Below are positions 10,875 through 21,803 of a stretch of DNA of 30,335 nucleotides, one piece after another. Every line of letters starts with the position of its first letter. Position 1 is the stretch's first letter. The notes beneath the pieces were generated by a model that did no database searches, was not told the origin of the DNA, and was given only the letters and a program-made list of their open reading frames with translations. The position numbers were made by a program, and so were the translations under genes. Source of the DNA: Phallusia fumigata (taxonomy: Eukaryota; Chordata; Ascidiacea; Phlebobranchia; Ascidiidae); the NCBI GenBank assembly GCA_008931825.1, contig QXVZ01010593.1:1-30335 (forward strand), read 5' to 3'.

Positions 10875-11310
10875 TCTGTTAATTTAGACATCTGCAAAAT
10901 AGGCAATAACATTTTAAGTTAGTGCATTATAACTACATCAAAATGTGTTACAAACAATTAAATAATGGATTAAATTTTGTAACCTGAACACACAAAAGCA
11001 ATGTTTTTGACAGATTTTGCTAAGTTTGCAGATAAATGTTTGAAAATCCCAAAATCATTAGTATTCTTACTGATAAATATCAAGAAAATTCTGTAAGCAA
11101 CTACCTATAATGTCACCAAACTTGCTACAGCAATGTGAGTGTACCACAACAATAATAACAACTAAAGTGTCACATGCTGAATAAAGTAAATGAACTTAGA
11201 GATTGAAGCATTTTTTGGATTGCCAAGTTAAGTAATTTGTTTTTAATTGACAACATTTTAGAGTATGATCAAGCTAGCTACAATATTGCACAATGTTCGT
11301 AAACTCAGGT
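10875..11310. other. Intergenic region between DPH7 and the WD40-CaaX gene
   Basis: AT-rich, no coding exon seen. Contains the DPH7 upstream acceptor near 10892 and a possible minus-strand ATTAAA polyadenylation variant for the upstream gene near 11242-11247. Confidence 0.45.
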
Positions 11311-13777
11311 TTATAGCACTGAGCACCAGCGGTTCCAGGTACTTGCAGGCTGTTCATCAACATTTGAAGATTCACTGTCATCAGAATCTGAATCACTGTC
11401 CTCTTTGGACTGGTTCAGACCGGTTTCAGCCGGTTTCGACCACCACCACGGACTGGAATCAGTTTCTCCTTCACTTGTGTCAGATTCAATGTCAGAATGA
11501 ACAAAGTTTTTACCAAATTCTGAAATATTTCGGCCTTTTACGTGAACAAATCCATCCCTTTCCAAACTTGTCTCACTGTGATAAAACAGAAAAAATGGGA
11601 TCAACAAGGAAACTTATGGTGGTGCTCAAAGTAATGAGGATTCTGTAGGCAAAGGCACAAGCAGTAAAGTTATAGACAAAGTATCAATTTTAATTTGAAA
11701 ATAAACATGTTTTTATCAGTAACTTGCACCAACACCTTATAGCAATTGAAACTACAAACACAAGCTCTTATGCAAATCAATCTGTATAAATTTAAAACAT
11801 GTGTTTGTGAAAAAACATTGAAACCTTGTATTTTTGTTGCTGTGTGCTGGTTTCCATAGCAACAACATTGTTCCACCAGTGAAGAAGGTCAAGTCGTTTG
11901 CTGCAGAGTCGCACGTGGCGCAAGTGAACCGTGGAAACTCATCACATGACAAAGTTGCAATGTAAGCGAGTGGCGACTCAGCGGAAAGCGATCTTACTGA
12001 ATTTTAGTGTTATGGTAAAAGTGTGGTCACTGAATGTATGTTTGAAAAAACTTCTGTAAGTTATGAGAAAAAGCAAGATGCAACAACCCATTTGTAAAGC
12101 AATCTGTCCTGCTTACGTGGGGATTGAATTAGTTTTGACCTACAACCATACTTACTGTTGATACTTCCGGTCCCTGTGTCAAGGTCAAATGATGTCGTAA
12201 AAAGCAAGTCAGAGGTCACAAAACAAGCATCTGTAAATCCCAGTGACTTGTGGTTGGAAAATTTGGTGACTGTTGCTAAGTAACACAGAAAATAGTGTCA
12301 ATTTGGAAAAAAACAGATGTTGGTTAATTATTGTCTTACATCACACAATGCTAAACATCAATCTAAATCTGTTTAGTCTATTAGTTTAAATCAATCACTG
12401 GTCACATAAAAACCTTTGTGCTTTGGACACTTGGCTATACTGTACTAAGAAATGTGGAAAAAAACAAATACCTTCAGGCAGATTCAAAACCTTCAAGTTG
12501 GCACCATCATCACCGTAGAAGAGTTTGTCGCCCAAATAAGAACACAAAATCTGCCGAGATTCCACATAGAAATTTGATTCCATCAGATTAAATTTTAAAT
12601 TGAGATAAATTTCTCGTTGCACATCAGAAACTTTTATTAGTTCCTGATTCTTGTCGCAAACTTCCCAAAGTTTTAGATTTCCATCATTGGAAGTTGACAC
12701 AAGCATAGAATCATTGCACTAAAATGGACAAGATGGTTAAAAACCTTCATCGTTTTCTGTCTGAATAAAAAGACAAACCTGCAATGAAGTTATACTGTCA
12801 TCATGGATTATAACATCATAAAGTAGCTGTCGACTAATGAGATTGAATGCTGTTAATTTTCCCGAATCAGAACCTACCAAAGCAAAACAACATAAAATCA
12901 AACAAATAAATTTTTATTTTAAAATGATAAAATCTCACCTACAAACACAATGTCATGTTTGTGGCAGATTGAGGTGATCGGTGAAAAGGTGTAGATAGAT
13001 TTGATGCAGAATCCTTGGGGAAGGAGCCAGAGCTTAATGTAACAATCGCTCGATGCTGTGACGAGCAGCAGTTCTTGTGCGAATTGCCTCACTGACATAT
13101 CATGCATCAATTCACTGTCTGATTCAGCAGATATTAATTTTCCTGAAAGTACAGACAAGCTTTGCTTTGGTGAAATAGGAAAGCCGAATACAAGAAACCA
13201 TAAACAGACTTTAGTGAACTTTGCTTGGCACTTGACAAGTTTCTCAAATAAAACAATTAAGGTATTTGTTTCTTGGTAAGTGTTATAATTAAAGATTTTA
13301 TTACATTTTTTACAGACAAATGGTCACATAAAAAGTTTTGTTGAAAAATTTAACTAATTGCAAACCCAAATAAAGGGATTTTAGGCTAATTCCTAACATA
13401 ACAACTACACATATTAAACTGACTTAATCGATTGCTGTCATCTTCATCCATCATTTGCACAGCGGTTACCGCCCCCGAGTGTCCAGACATGTTTCGAATT
13501 TCCTTCTTTGTTGCAACATCCCATAATTTGACCGATGTGTCACGACTGTCAAAAATCAAACAGAGAGGGGTTCAAACAAATTACCTTCACATCAGCTCCA
13601 GCATTTATTACACAGTTATGTTGGCCATAAAAAGGAAAAACAGTAGGAAAATTTCTAAAACAACTTTAAAAAACTTTTAAAAAACAATTCCTACCTTCCA
13701 CTAACCACCCAACCACATTTTGCTGACAAAGCACAAATAACATCATTGTGTCCATCCAAACTAATCACAGAAAACAT
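11311..13777 (-). CDS. WD40-repeat protein with C-terminal CaaX box (CSVL)
   Basis: Eight exons, all phases matching: 13777-13695, 13545-13424, 13142-12939, 12873-12779, 12718-12472, 12269-12156, 11996-11825, 11575-11311; 433 aa. WD blades are clear: LDGHNDVICALSA then SGSRDTSVKLWDV, SGHSGAVTAV, TASSDCYIKLWLL, VSTSNDGNLKLWEV, FFTGGTMLLLWKP. The last exon encodes a low-complexity acidic/Ser tail (SDSDSDDSESS), preceded by a SPWWWS motif, and ends WCSVL before the stop. CSVL fits CaaX, with Leu at the end favouring geranylgeranylation in known enzymes, which would tether the protein to a membrane. No specific WD family was recognised. The first exon stays open upstream of the chosen ATG (LRSKLRKLWRSK) behind a possible acceptor at 13814/13813, so the protein may be longer (see the coiled-coil gene). 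The exon 2 donor (GTCAGT) is weak. Confidence 0.75.
12109..12130. repeat. 22-nt sequence shared with 14692-14713
   Basis: CTGCTTACGTGGGGATTGAATT occurs identically at both places (written here with a 22-nt span; core CTTACGTGGGGATTGAATT). At 14700/14699 it contains a used splice donor of the coiled-coil gene; here it lies in an intron of the WD40 gene. Confidence 0.6.
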
Positions 13778-14057
13778 TTTGCTTCTCCACAGTTTTCTCA
13801 GTTTTGATCTCAACTTTTGGGTTTTTTCTTCGAAACAAAGCAATCAAAAATAAACAAATCCAACAGTAAAAACAACCGACAGTAACTGGTGGAGAATAAT
13901 TTGTAAAATATGTAAGAAGCAGGCAATATGATCCTGTTGTAAGTGATTACATTTAGTTAAAACAAAATCTGATCACAGATCACTAAGTAAGGTTTCAAAA
14001 TAATCCAGCTAAAATATAAATTTCAGAGTATTAGTCTTAAAACTGTATGAAATCTTT

Positions 14058-15072
14058 TCAATAGACAACAAAGAGGTCGGAAATGTCTTCTGGTAAGAAA
14101 GTTTGTCCACCTTTGTGAGGTCGTTTTCTGGAGATTTTTTGCTCGATTTCGGCTTGGGGTTGATTGACATCAGTTGTTACCTCAGCTTCATGTCGCTGCA
14201 CGAGCACTAGACACATATCAGATGAAATCAGGTTTAACTGGTGAAAATTAAAAGGATAACTGGTGAAAACATCAGTGGCATTTCACTTCCAGTCTCTAGT
14301 TCTCAGCCTATGCGACATATAGCTTCAGCAAGTTTAATGACAATCTGCTAATCGCCCCTTTACTATTACACAAACCAGAAAAAACACTTAAATATTAGGA
14401 AAAAAATAGCTCACCGAGTTTATCTTCCACTGGTTCAACAACTGAAGTATGTTCTCCATCATTTGGAACACCTAGAAAAAATAATAACATCACGCATTTT
14501 GTAACTTAAAAAATTGTCCGAAAATTGTTACCTGTATCTCCTGAATTCGACGTAAAGTCAATGTTTATTTCTTGTTCTGGTTCAGCATCTGTAATTGCTT
14601 GAATGTTGTTAAAAGTGTGGTATGCATTATATAAGTGGGTTAAGCATAAACAGACATTTAAAACAATAAGAGTAATTTGCATGCAGCACAACTGCTTACG
14701 TGGGGATTGAATTGAACACTCATCTCCGCTTGAATCTTCCAAAACTTCAGTCCCGAGAGAAGAATTGAATGATTCCTCTTTGCGATTTATTGATACAAGC
14801 AATTTTTGTAAGTGGGTGCGTAGGTTGTCTTTTGTTGTTATCTAACAGAAAAAATCTTTGTCGAATTTTTGTTAGTAAATAGAGGTTTTTTTGTTATCCA
14901 AAAGGTAATTTTTGGTTTGTAGAATTAAATGTTGTTTCACTTTTTGTTTTTCATCTGTTGTTAAATCCCTTCCTGACGATTCCAGTCTCTCAATCTGTCT
15001 CAGTTTCTTCCGATATTTTCGTACTCTCTTCAAAGATTCCTCCACATTTTCATGATCACCACTTCCGTCCAT
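14058..15072 (-). CDS. Small coiled-coil protein, possibly alternatively spliced to the WD40 gene
   Basis: Exons 15072-14941, 14841-14700, 14588-14532, 14471-14415 and 14206-14058 join with matching phases into 178 aa. The N-terminal region is a basic helix (LKRVRKYRKKLRQIERLE, then GRDLTTDEKQK, then HLQKLL), reminiscent of the short helical motif at the ends of eIF2A and PYM proteins; I do not claim membership. The middle is acidic and Ser-rich. The final exon ends RKRPHKGGQTFLPEDISDLF plus VVY and a stop. The donor of exon 1 (AAAAA/GTGAAA) is weak, but the following intron has a good branch site (TACTAAC) and acceptor. An alternative donor inside the last exon (GAG/GTAACA at 14181) is in phase with an acceptor at 13813, which would fuse this gene to the WD40 protein. 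Confidence 0.55.
14059..14181 (-). other. Alternative terminal exon segment / retained intron
   Basis: Downstream of the internal donor at 14181/14180 the frame stays open for 40 more codons and ends at a stop at 14060-14058. Used as exon it ends the short protein; removed as intron it leads to the WD40 gene. Confidence 0.35.
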
Positions 15073-15155
15073 TATTAGTCAAATCACGTGTTTACAGTAA
15101 TCATAATTTTTTCTGCAACACAAAACAGAAAACACTATCCAAGCAGTGTTAAACC

Positions 15156-15998
15156 AGATTTTCAAAATTAATTCCTGTTTTATTGTATTAGATGTGTTTT
15201 TAATCTTGGTGTATATTTAATAAATTCACTAACGAACCTAAATCACCAGTGAGAAAAAGTGTAAATCTGTCGTGGCCGAAAATTCGAAATCATTGAAGAC
15301 GGGGGTTTACCACACGGGGATTTTTTGTACCGTACAAATACTGGATTTTATTTCTACGGGAATATTATTCTATTCTGCGGTCAAAAGTTTTAAAATAATT
15401 TAATTGTTTGCTGCTTGTAGACATAACGAACCTACACCTTTTAAAACACAAGTGAAATGAATTTCTTGTCCGTAACTCACTCATAAGCTAAAAAAGAACT
15501 TTATTACAAATAAAACACCAGCAGAATGAACATTTGTAAAGAAACAAATTAGTGACACACTCGCATAGAATATGTACAAGGTTTATTTGTTAATCAACAT
15601 CCATATTTCAACAGATTTCAACAAACGATAAGGATCTATCTGATGAAAGAAGTTCTTGCACAATTTGTACAGCACCATACTCTCATTCCTGTGGATAAAA
15701 ACTTCAGCGCAATGAGAAACCACCCATGAGCGCAAGTTGCTTAACAGTGAAGCGCTACCCAGTGTTGAGTTTGGTGGTGTTGCGAAGATTTCCAAATGCA
15801 AAATCTCGGCCGCTTCCCTTGCACTCATCCTCTGCAAGTAAAAAAGGGATTTTGTAAAAATCCCCTGGCTTTACACAAAAAAACTTTATACCAATTGAGG
15901 ATTAACAGAGAGCAAATTTTGCACTACTGTTTTCAACGTCTTCGAAGCCTTGATTCCGTCTAAAAATGGAAGGTCACTCTCTTTGTAAGTTCTAGAAT
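15156..15998 (-). repeat. Left copy of contig-end duplication carrying PINK1-like terminal exons
   Basis: Nearly identical to 16000-16845 and separated from it by the single N at 15999. It contains a second version of the last coding exon (stop at 15583) and a truncated version of the exon before it, cut by the N. Coding differences include KLCKNFF versus KLCENFF, LINK versus LINS at the C-terminus, and PFLDGIK versus PHFDEIK. This looks like a second haplotype rather than a tandem duplication. Confidence 0.85.
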
Positions 15999-15999
15999 N
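15999..15999. other. Single-N contig join
   Basis: N inside an exon in the left-hand copy; the right-hand copy starts again about 840 bp back. Marks an assembly join. Confidence 0.85.
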
Positions 16000-16342
16000 C
16001 AGATTCAAAATTAATTCCTGTTTTATTGTGTTAGATGTCTTTTTAATCTTGGTGCACATTTAATAAATTCACTAACAAACCTAAATCACCAGTGAGAAAA
16101 AGTGAAAATCTGTCGAGGCCGAAAATTCGAAATCACTGAAGATGGGGATTTACCACACGGGGATTTTTTGTACCGTACAAATACTGGATTTTATTTCTAC
16201 GGGAATATTATTCTATTCTGCGGTCAAAAGTTTTAAAATAATTTAATTGTTTGCTGCTTGTAGACATAACGAACCTACACCTTTTAAAACTCAACTTAAA
16301 TGAATTTCTTGTCCGTAACTCACTCATAAGCTAACAAAGAAC

Positions 16343-16348
16343 TTTATT
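16343..16348 (-). terminator. Polyadenylation signal of the PINK1-like gene
   Basis: AATAAA on the minus strand about 80 bases after the stop at 16426; the same signal is at 15500-15505 in the left copy. Confidence 0.5.
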
Positions 16349-16425
16349 ACAAATAAAACACCAGCAGAATGAACATTTGTAAAGAAACAAATTAGTGACA
16401 CACTCGCATAGAATATGTACAAGGT

Positions 16426-19400
16426 TTATGAGTTAATCAACATCCATATTTCAACAGATTTCAACAAACGATAAGGATCTATCTGATGAAAGAAGTTCTC
16501 GCACAATTTGTACAGCACCATACTCTCATTCCTGTGGATAAAAACTTCAGCGCAATGAGAAACCACCCATGAGCGCAAGTTGCTTAACAGTGAAGCGCTA
16601 CCCAGTGTTGAGTTTGGTGGTGTTGCGAAGATTTCCAAATGCAAAATCTCAGCCGCTTCCCTTGCACTCATCCTCTGCAAGTTAAAAAGGGATTTTGTAA
16701 AAAGCCCCTGGCTTTACATAAAAAAACTTTGTACCAATTGAGGATTAACAGAGAGCAAATTTTGCACAACTGTTTTCAACGTCTTCGAAGCCTTGATTTC
16801 GTCAAAATGTGGAAGGTCACTCTCTTTGTAAGTTCTAGAATCCAATCCACCAACTTCTGAATATAACATGGTCATCAATTAACAGCAGTGTACTTAATTA
16901 AGCTGGAAAGGTGAATGACTGTTGCAGTATCATGTCCATCAAGTTGTATCAAAACAGTTCACAACAATACCAGCAAATATATTTTTTCCTGTCAGAAGCT
17001 CAAACGCAACCACGCCTGCCCTCCAAGCATCACTTTTCCGGTAATCAACTTTACAACCTTTTCCCGGTTGGGACCTCGACACCTGAATACAATTGGAGAA
17101 TTTACTTTCTGATATGACCAGCAAAAATGCAAGCTGTAGGGTTCAACCAGTTAACAGTGGAATTCTACATTGTTTGAAAATAATCTTACTTGTCAACCAA
17201 AAAATACAAATACCGTTGATTTAAAGTAAGTTGTTACTGAACTAGCAAAATGGAAAAATTCGATTTTATCAAATTGCGGAAAATGAAAAAATTGGTCTGA
17301 AATCGGTAATTAGGGGAAAAAGTTGTGAACCACTGATATTCAGTACTTAACCAAGAGCAGGTTTTCTAAAAATTGCATGATTCTAAACCAAAGGTGGGCT
17401 AACCCCCAAAGCAATTATTCCGTTGGCCGGCCAGATGTTATGACAAATAAGTGCATTAACTCATCTCTCTTTTGCCTGTTGCGAAGAAAATAAAGCATGT
17501 GTGATTTGCTTGGTAGTTTTTTGTCCACACCCCACGCCAATCAAATCAAAAATCTGGCCTGTGACTCAAAACCATTGCCTAAGTAACAAAATCTGAGACC
17601 TTCCTTTCACATAACTTCAATTTTAAGATCACATTAAGGGAGTTTACCTCAGGTGAAAGGGTGGATAATTTTCCAATTCTTGTGTCCAGTTTTGCATCCT
17701 CAAAAGGGACGATCAATTCTGACTTTTCGCCTCCAAAGCAGGAACCAAACCCCGACAGCACAACATGGGGAATGCCACCTGCATTAAAACTCATATTAAT
17801 CAAAATTTTAAATATTCTGCTGAAGAAACAAAAAAATTACTGAACAATTTGCTGAGTTTAAATAGAAAATAACAATAATAACCACAAAGACATACATATT
17901 TTCCATTACATCAAAAACAACTAGGATTTAAATTAATTAAACCAAACCACAAGACTAACCAGAGTCAAAGTCAAGTAGAATATTGTCGGGTGTTATGTCC
18001 CTATGAACAAAGCAATGGCTTTCCAGATGACCAACAGCTTGTAAAAGTTGAAGAAGAATTAAAGACGACAAATTGGTGTCCACATTGTTTTGCTGCATGT
18101 ACATTGCTAGGTTGGTTTCATGCCTGTAAACAAAAACAGCTTTTTTGTGTCAAAGGAGCAGAATTTCCACAGCATAAGAGCACAACACCAAGGCCCTTGC
18201 AGTCATAGAGATAAAATAAACAATGCAAGTTTGTGACTGCTGAAAAATCGTTTGGTTTGATTCTTTCTGATTTTATTACTAACCTTTTGGTGACAGCAAA
18301 AAGAGTGGATTCAGAATTTGACTCTTCATTTAACTTTCCAAAGAAAACTTTTTCAAATCTGACAATGTTGTAATGTGGTGGCAAACTTTTTTTCTTTGGC
18401 TGAGTTCTGCAAAAAATGAATGCATTAATTAGTCACCATAAAAAACAGCAGTTTAATTGCTTTAACTTCCACCAGTTGAAACTTTATCAATTCATTGCAA
18501 AATAAGATAAAGTAGAAACAGCACAAATTGTCAACAAAATTTAAGGACATTTCTGTGATTTTTCTATCTCCTGAAATGCAACACTAAAATGAATATTTGT
18601 CTTCATCACAAATGCAATGGATACCTACCCATTATGGAACATGTATTGTCCATAGCCGCAGCATGCTAATTCCACTTCATGATGTTTTAACACAAGGGCC
18701 GGAGACGAAATCCTAGGGATCTCATGCATTGCTTTTATGGAAAACTCTGAAATTAACAGTTTTTAGTTTGTTGTGTAAAAAGGGGATTAAAAATATTTTT
18801 AAACCTTGACCAGGAAAATATTCATTTTTTATCGAACTTTCACAACGATCCCATGACTCGAATGTTTCCAAACTGTCCTCAAGATCTTCACCCTGACAAA
18901 ACACATGAATAAACTTTCCATGGTAATTTCAATGTAAATTGTTGGTAGCATGACTGGCATTCATAGAATATAAACCTGACATTGAAATTCATGTTTGTTT
19001 TTTTATTAGTTGTTGCTCATTGCGAGCCACAAAATTTGTTGAACATGCAGATATTCAAAGTTACTGTTTTGTTGAACTGTTCGGATTTTATGAAAGTAAA
19101 AGTTTCTCTCTTTTATTAATAGAGGGAATAATATGCCACCAATACAAAAGTTTGTGGATCGCTGTTATATAGTTATTTGTACTTTGATATATTTGTCAGA
19201 AACAAACCCTGAGATCCAATGTAGCATCAAACACCGTTCCACTGACATCAACCGATACAGGCAAGTCAAGTTTATAATCCGACAAACAATTTCCACAATC
19301 TTTAGGAAGCAGTTGAGTTACATTGTCGTCAGCGGGAAATAATGTCTGTCGACAAAACAGTCAGCACGCTTTCATTAAAAAAAAGCTAATAAGAAATAGT

Positions 19401-20242
19401 TAGACAGTGAAAAGGATAGGGGTGTGAAAGGTTGTTGTCTACTTTGTCCATTAGCATTTACTTGTAGTGTGACGTTATACATAATCATATTATTATTTAA
19501 CATGTGATTCACACAGATATATGTTAAAAAAGCAATTATGTACAAATTAAAATAAAATTCTCATCAGTGAATAGTTAGTTAAAAAGTGAACGACACAAAC
19601 CTTGATATTGGCACAGATCCTGTCATAAATGTGGTATTCAGCTTTTGCCTCCATTTTTTGAACTTGTACATCTTCCTGGTAAAGAAACAAACCAGCGAAT
19701 GCAATCAAATGCCCTTTCCTGGCCCTTCTCCACAAAAAGTCTTTGCTAAAAAAACCTTCCAAACTCACATCAGTGTTTCTCAAAACTTGTTGAGCTCTTA
19801 TCGCATTACCTGCAGTGTTTAGGTGATTAAATTTGCTAGATTGAGCTGTTTCCAACTGTAAACTTTTAATTACCATTACATTAGTTGCACATACAACCAC
19901 ACATGTGTATTATAACTTATGGTCCTCTACCTTTCAGCTGTGTCTTGTAACTTTCGAGTGATGGTTTCCAAAAACTTTTCAAACTTTTTGCCGATTGATT
20001 CAAAGGTTTTGACACACTTTGGGTCAAAGGTTCCGGTAAAACAATTTGATGTTTTGATGTAACTAAGCAAAAAGCAAACAATTAATTTGCTACTTGCCAA
20101 AGCAGCAACTTACTGAATATGCACCTTTTGTGACAACATTCTCAATGGTTTTGAAGATATTTTTGCATTTGTTTGTTATCTGTTGATAGCCCCATGTTCC
20201 AAATGTTTCTACAGTACGATGGATGAAATAGTTTTTCACCAT
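16426..20242 (-). CDS. PINK1: PINK1 homologue with degenerate kinase active site (predicted pseudokinase)
   Basis: Twelve exons with consistent phases: 20242-20125, 20062-19931, 19809-19601, 19345-19208, 18892-18805, 18746-18629, 18406-18284, 18123-17960, 17778-17648, 17082-16971, 16856-16735, 16674-16426; 567 aa, close to human PINK1 (581). PINK1-type landmarks run in order: N-terminal basic stretch, pre-kinase helix (GHLIAFAGLFLYQED), SLPPHYNIVRFEK, HRDITPDNILLD, VLSGFGSCF, LSPEVSRSQPGKG, DYRKSDAWRAGVVAFELL and the C-terminal extension RMSAREAAEILHLEIF. Catalytic residues: the Gly loop is VSVDVSGTVF (about 182-192, both early glycines lost); the VAIK lysine is kept (FSIKAM, K233); HRD-x-K has Thr353 instead of Lys; DFG is GFG (Gly373). 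All splice sites and the frame are intact. PINK1 normally phosphorylates ubiquitin and Parkin on damaged mitochondria; this protein probably cannot do so by the usual chemistry. It could be the only PINK1 or a paralogue. Confidence 0.85.
17330..17570. repeat. Possible transposon remnant in a PINK1-like intron
   Basis: The intron 17083-17647 contains AAAGGTGGGCTAACCCCCAA and TTGGCCGGCCAGA, which resemble internal parts of hAT-type repeats. No terminal repeats were confirmed. No exon is seen in this intron. Confidence 0.25.
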
Positions 20243-20246
20243 GATG

Positions 20247-20282
20247 CCCCACACCACAGGTTTTTACCTGTTTAGTGCGGGG
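20247..20282. repeat. Imperfect inverted repeat (hairpin) just upstream of the PINK1-like ATG
   Basis: On the minus strand CCCCGCACTAAACAGGT, an AAAA loop and ACCTGTGGTGTGGGG can fold back: six inner pairs, a small bulge, then outer GC pairs. The ATG follows after four bases. If transcribed it would sit in the 5' UTR and could hinder initiation; it could also be a repeat end. Confidence 0.5.
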
Positions 20283-21803
20283 CAGTAACGAAATCTTAAA
20301 ATTATTTTTTAAATACTTGGCCGAGGGCCTAAGAATAATATTGAGGTTGAAATGGGAAATTAAACAAGTGTTTTAGACGGAAACAATTAAATAAACATTT
20401 CTTGGCAGTAGATTCTACAAACCAACTTTAATTTCATCAAACCCGGTGGAAAGTTATGAATAGTTACAAGTTATAACCAGCAGTAATCACTTTTAGTCGA
20501 TTGGAAAATAAATGAAGACTACGACAAAGAAACTACTTGAGTTTGAGAATAGAAAAAAAATTACTGCCTAGAGTGACACATTGCATAATGCGAAACTTTT
20601 TCCTCATCTACGAGAAAAAAAACAGAAGTAAAATCTTTTGCTTGGTGCAAATTTGCAACTTCCCATGTCCCATCTTGCTTAACATGACGCAATCAAATCA
20701 CGTGATCAAAACAACAGCTGAGCATCAAAATTGTAAAACAATTTTTTGCGACAACTACAAAAGTTTCGAACACTACACATGAAATCGGTCTCGTTTTTTG
20801 TCTTAACTACACAGACCCAAATAATTGTTAAAACGACATGCTTTTTTATTGAATGTTTCGACAAAGAAAGGTTGTCATCATCAGTTACTTTTGCCATCAT
20901 CCGTAATACGATGGCTTACACAAGACGAGGACAAAATTTTCAATATGCACACTGCAAAGAAACAAAAAATGCATGGAAATGTTGGTAAAAGTAAATTATT
21001 GAAAATTTGTCCTTAAAAAAACACACGGTTCGTTACGCTCTGATACACCGTTATTATGGTTCATTGCTCACACCATTTGTCATTAGTTACGCGTCGCATT
21101 ACGTCTAAACACGTATTTTTTAAAATAATTTTTATGACAAATATCGGATTTGGGCATTGTTGTGTTGCTACAGTTTGAGTTAAAACCACAGCAGAGCGTA
21201 AAATAAAAAAAATAAAATTCGTTGCTTGTAAAACATACTTGAGTGCTTTGGTTTAAATTTTTGATTTGCTTGCACTTTTGGGTGACAAATTTGTCAAATT
21301 ATCACCTTCTAAATAACAGTTGTCCTTTTACACTAACCAAACTTGTCACATATAAACAGTAGCAGCTGTTAAACACACTGTGAATGAATAGTATAAAAGT
21401 TTCATGAAACTTTTTTATTTCAACAGAATCCTAATTTGANTTCGTTGCTTGTAAAACATACTTGAGTGCTTTGGTCTAAATTTTTGATTTTCTTGCACTT
21501 TTGGGTGACAAATTTGTCAAATTATCACCTTCTAAATAACAGTTGTCCTTTTACACTAACCAAACTTATCACATATAAACAGTAGCAGCTGTTAAACACA
21601 CTGTGAATGAATAAAAATGAATAGTATAAAAGTTTCATGTAACTTTTTTATTTCAACAGAATCCTAATTTGANTTATTTTTTACACTGTGCATAACATAA
21701 CATTTCACCAGGTAACTGTGCAAAACTGGTTTGCATAACACCTTTGTAGAGTTCACTGTGTTTATATTTTAGGCTCAATAATTTGTAGGGATTATAATTA
21801 AAC
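20283..21803. other. Divergent intergenic region between PINK1-like gene and ALG3
   Basis: No gene seen; small open frames lack splice or domain support. It must hold both promoters. About 230 bp of it (21441-21672) is a repeated copy of 21218-21439, bounded by N at 21440 and 21673, so the true gap is shorter. Confidence 0.5.
21218..21672. repeat. Contig-end duplication flanked by two N bases
   Basis: 21218-21439 (from TTCGTTGCTTGTAAAACATA to CAGAATCCTAATTTGA) recurs at 21441-21672 with few changes, including an extra AATGAATAAA-type insertion. N bases at 21440 and 21673 close the second copy, as if a small contig of the other haplotype had been placed in line. Confidence 0.82.

Larger units (their letters stand above)
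15073..16425. other. Region between PINK1-like gene and coiled-coil gene, includes a false copy of PINK1 3' exons
   Basis: Once the duplicated block is removed, the gap between the PINK1-like stop and the coiled-coil start is about 510 bp. It holds the 3' UTR; a minus-strand AATAAA lies at 15500-15505 and 16343-16348 in the two copies. Confidence 0.6.
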
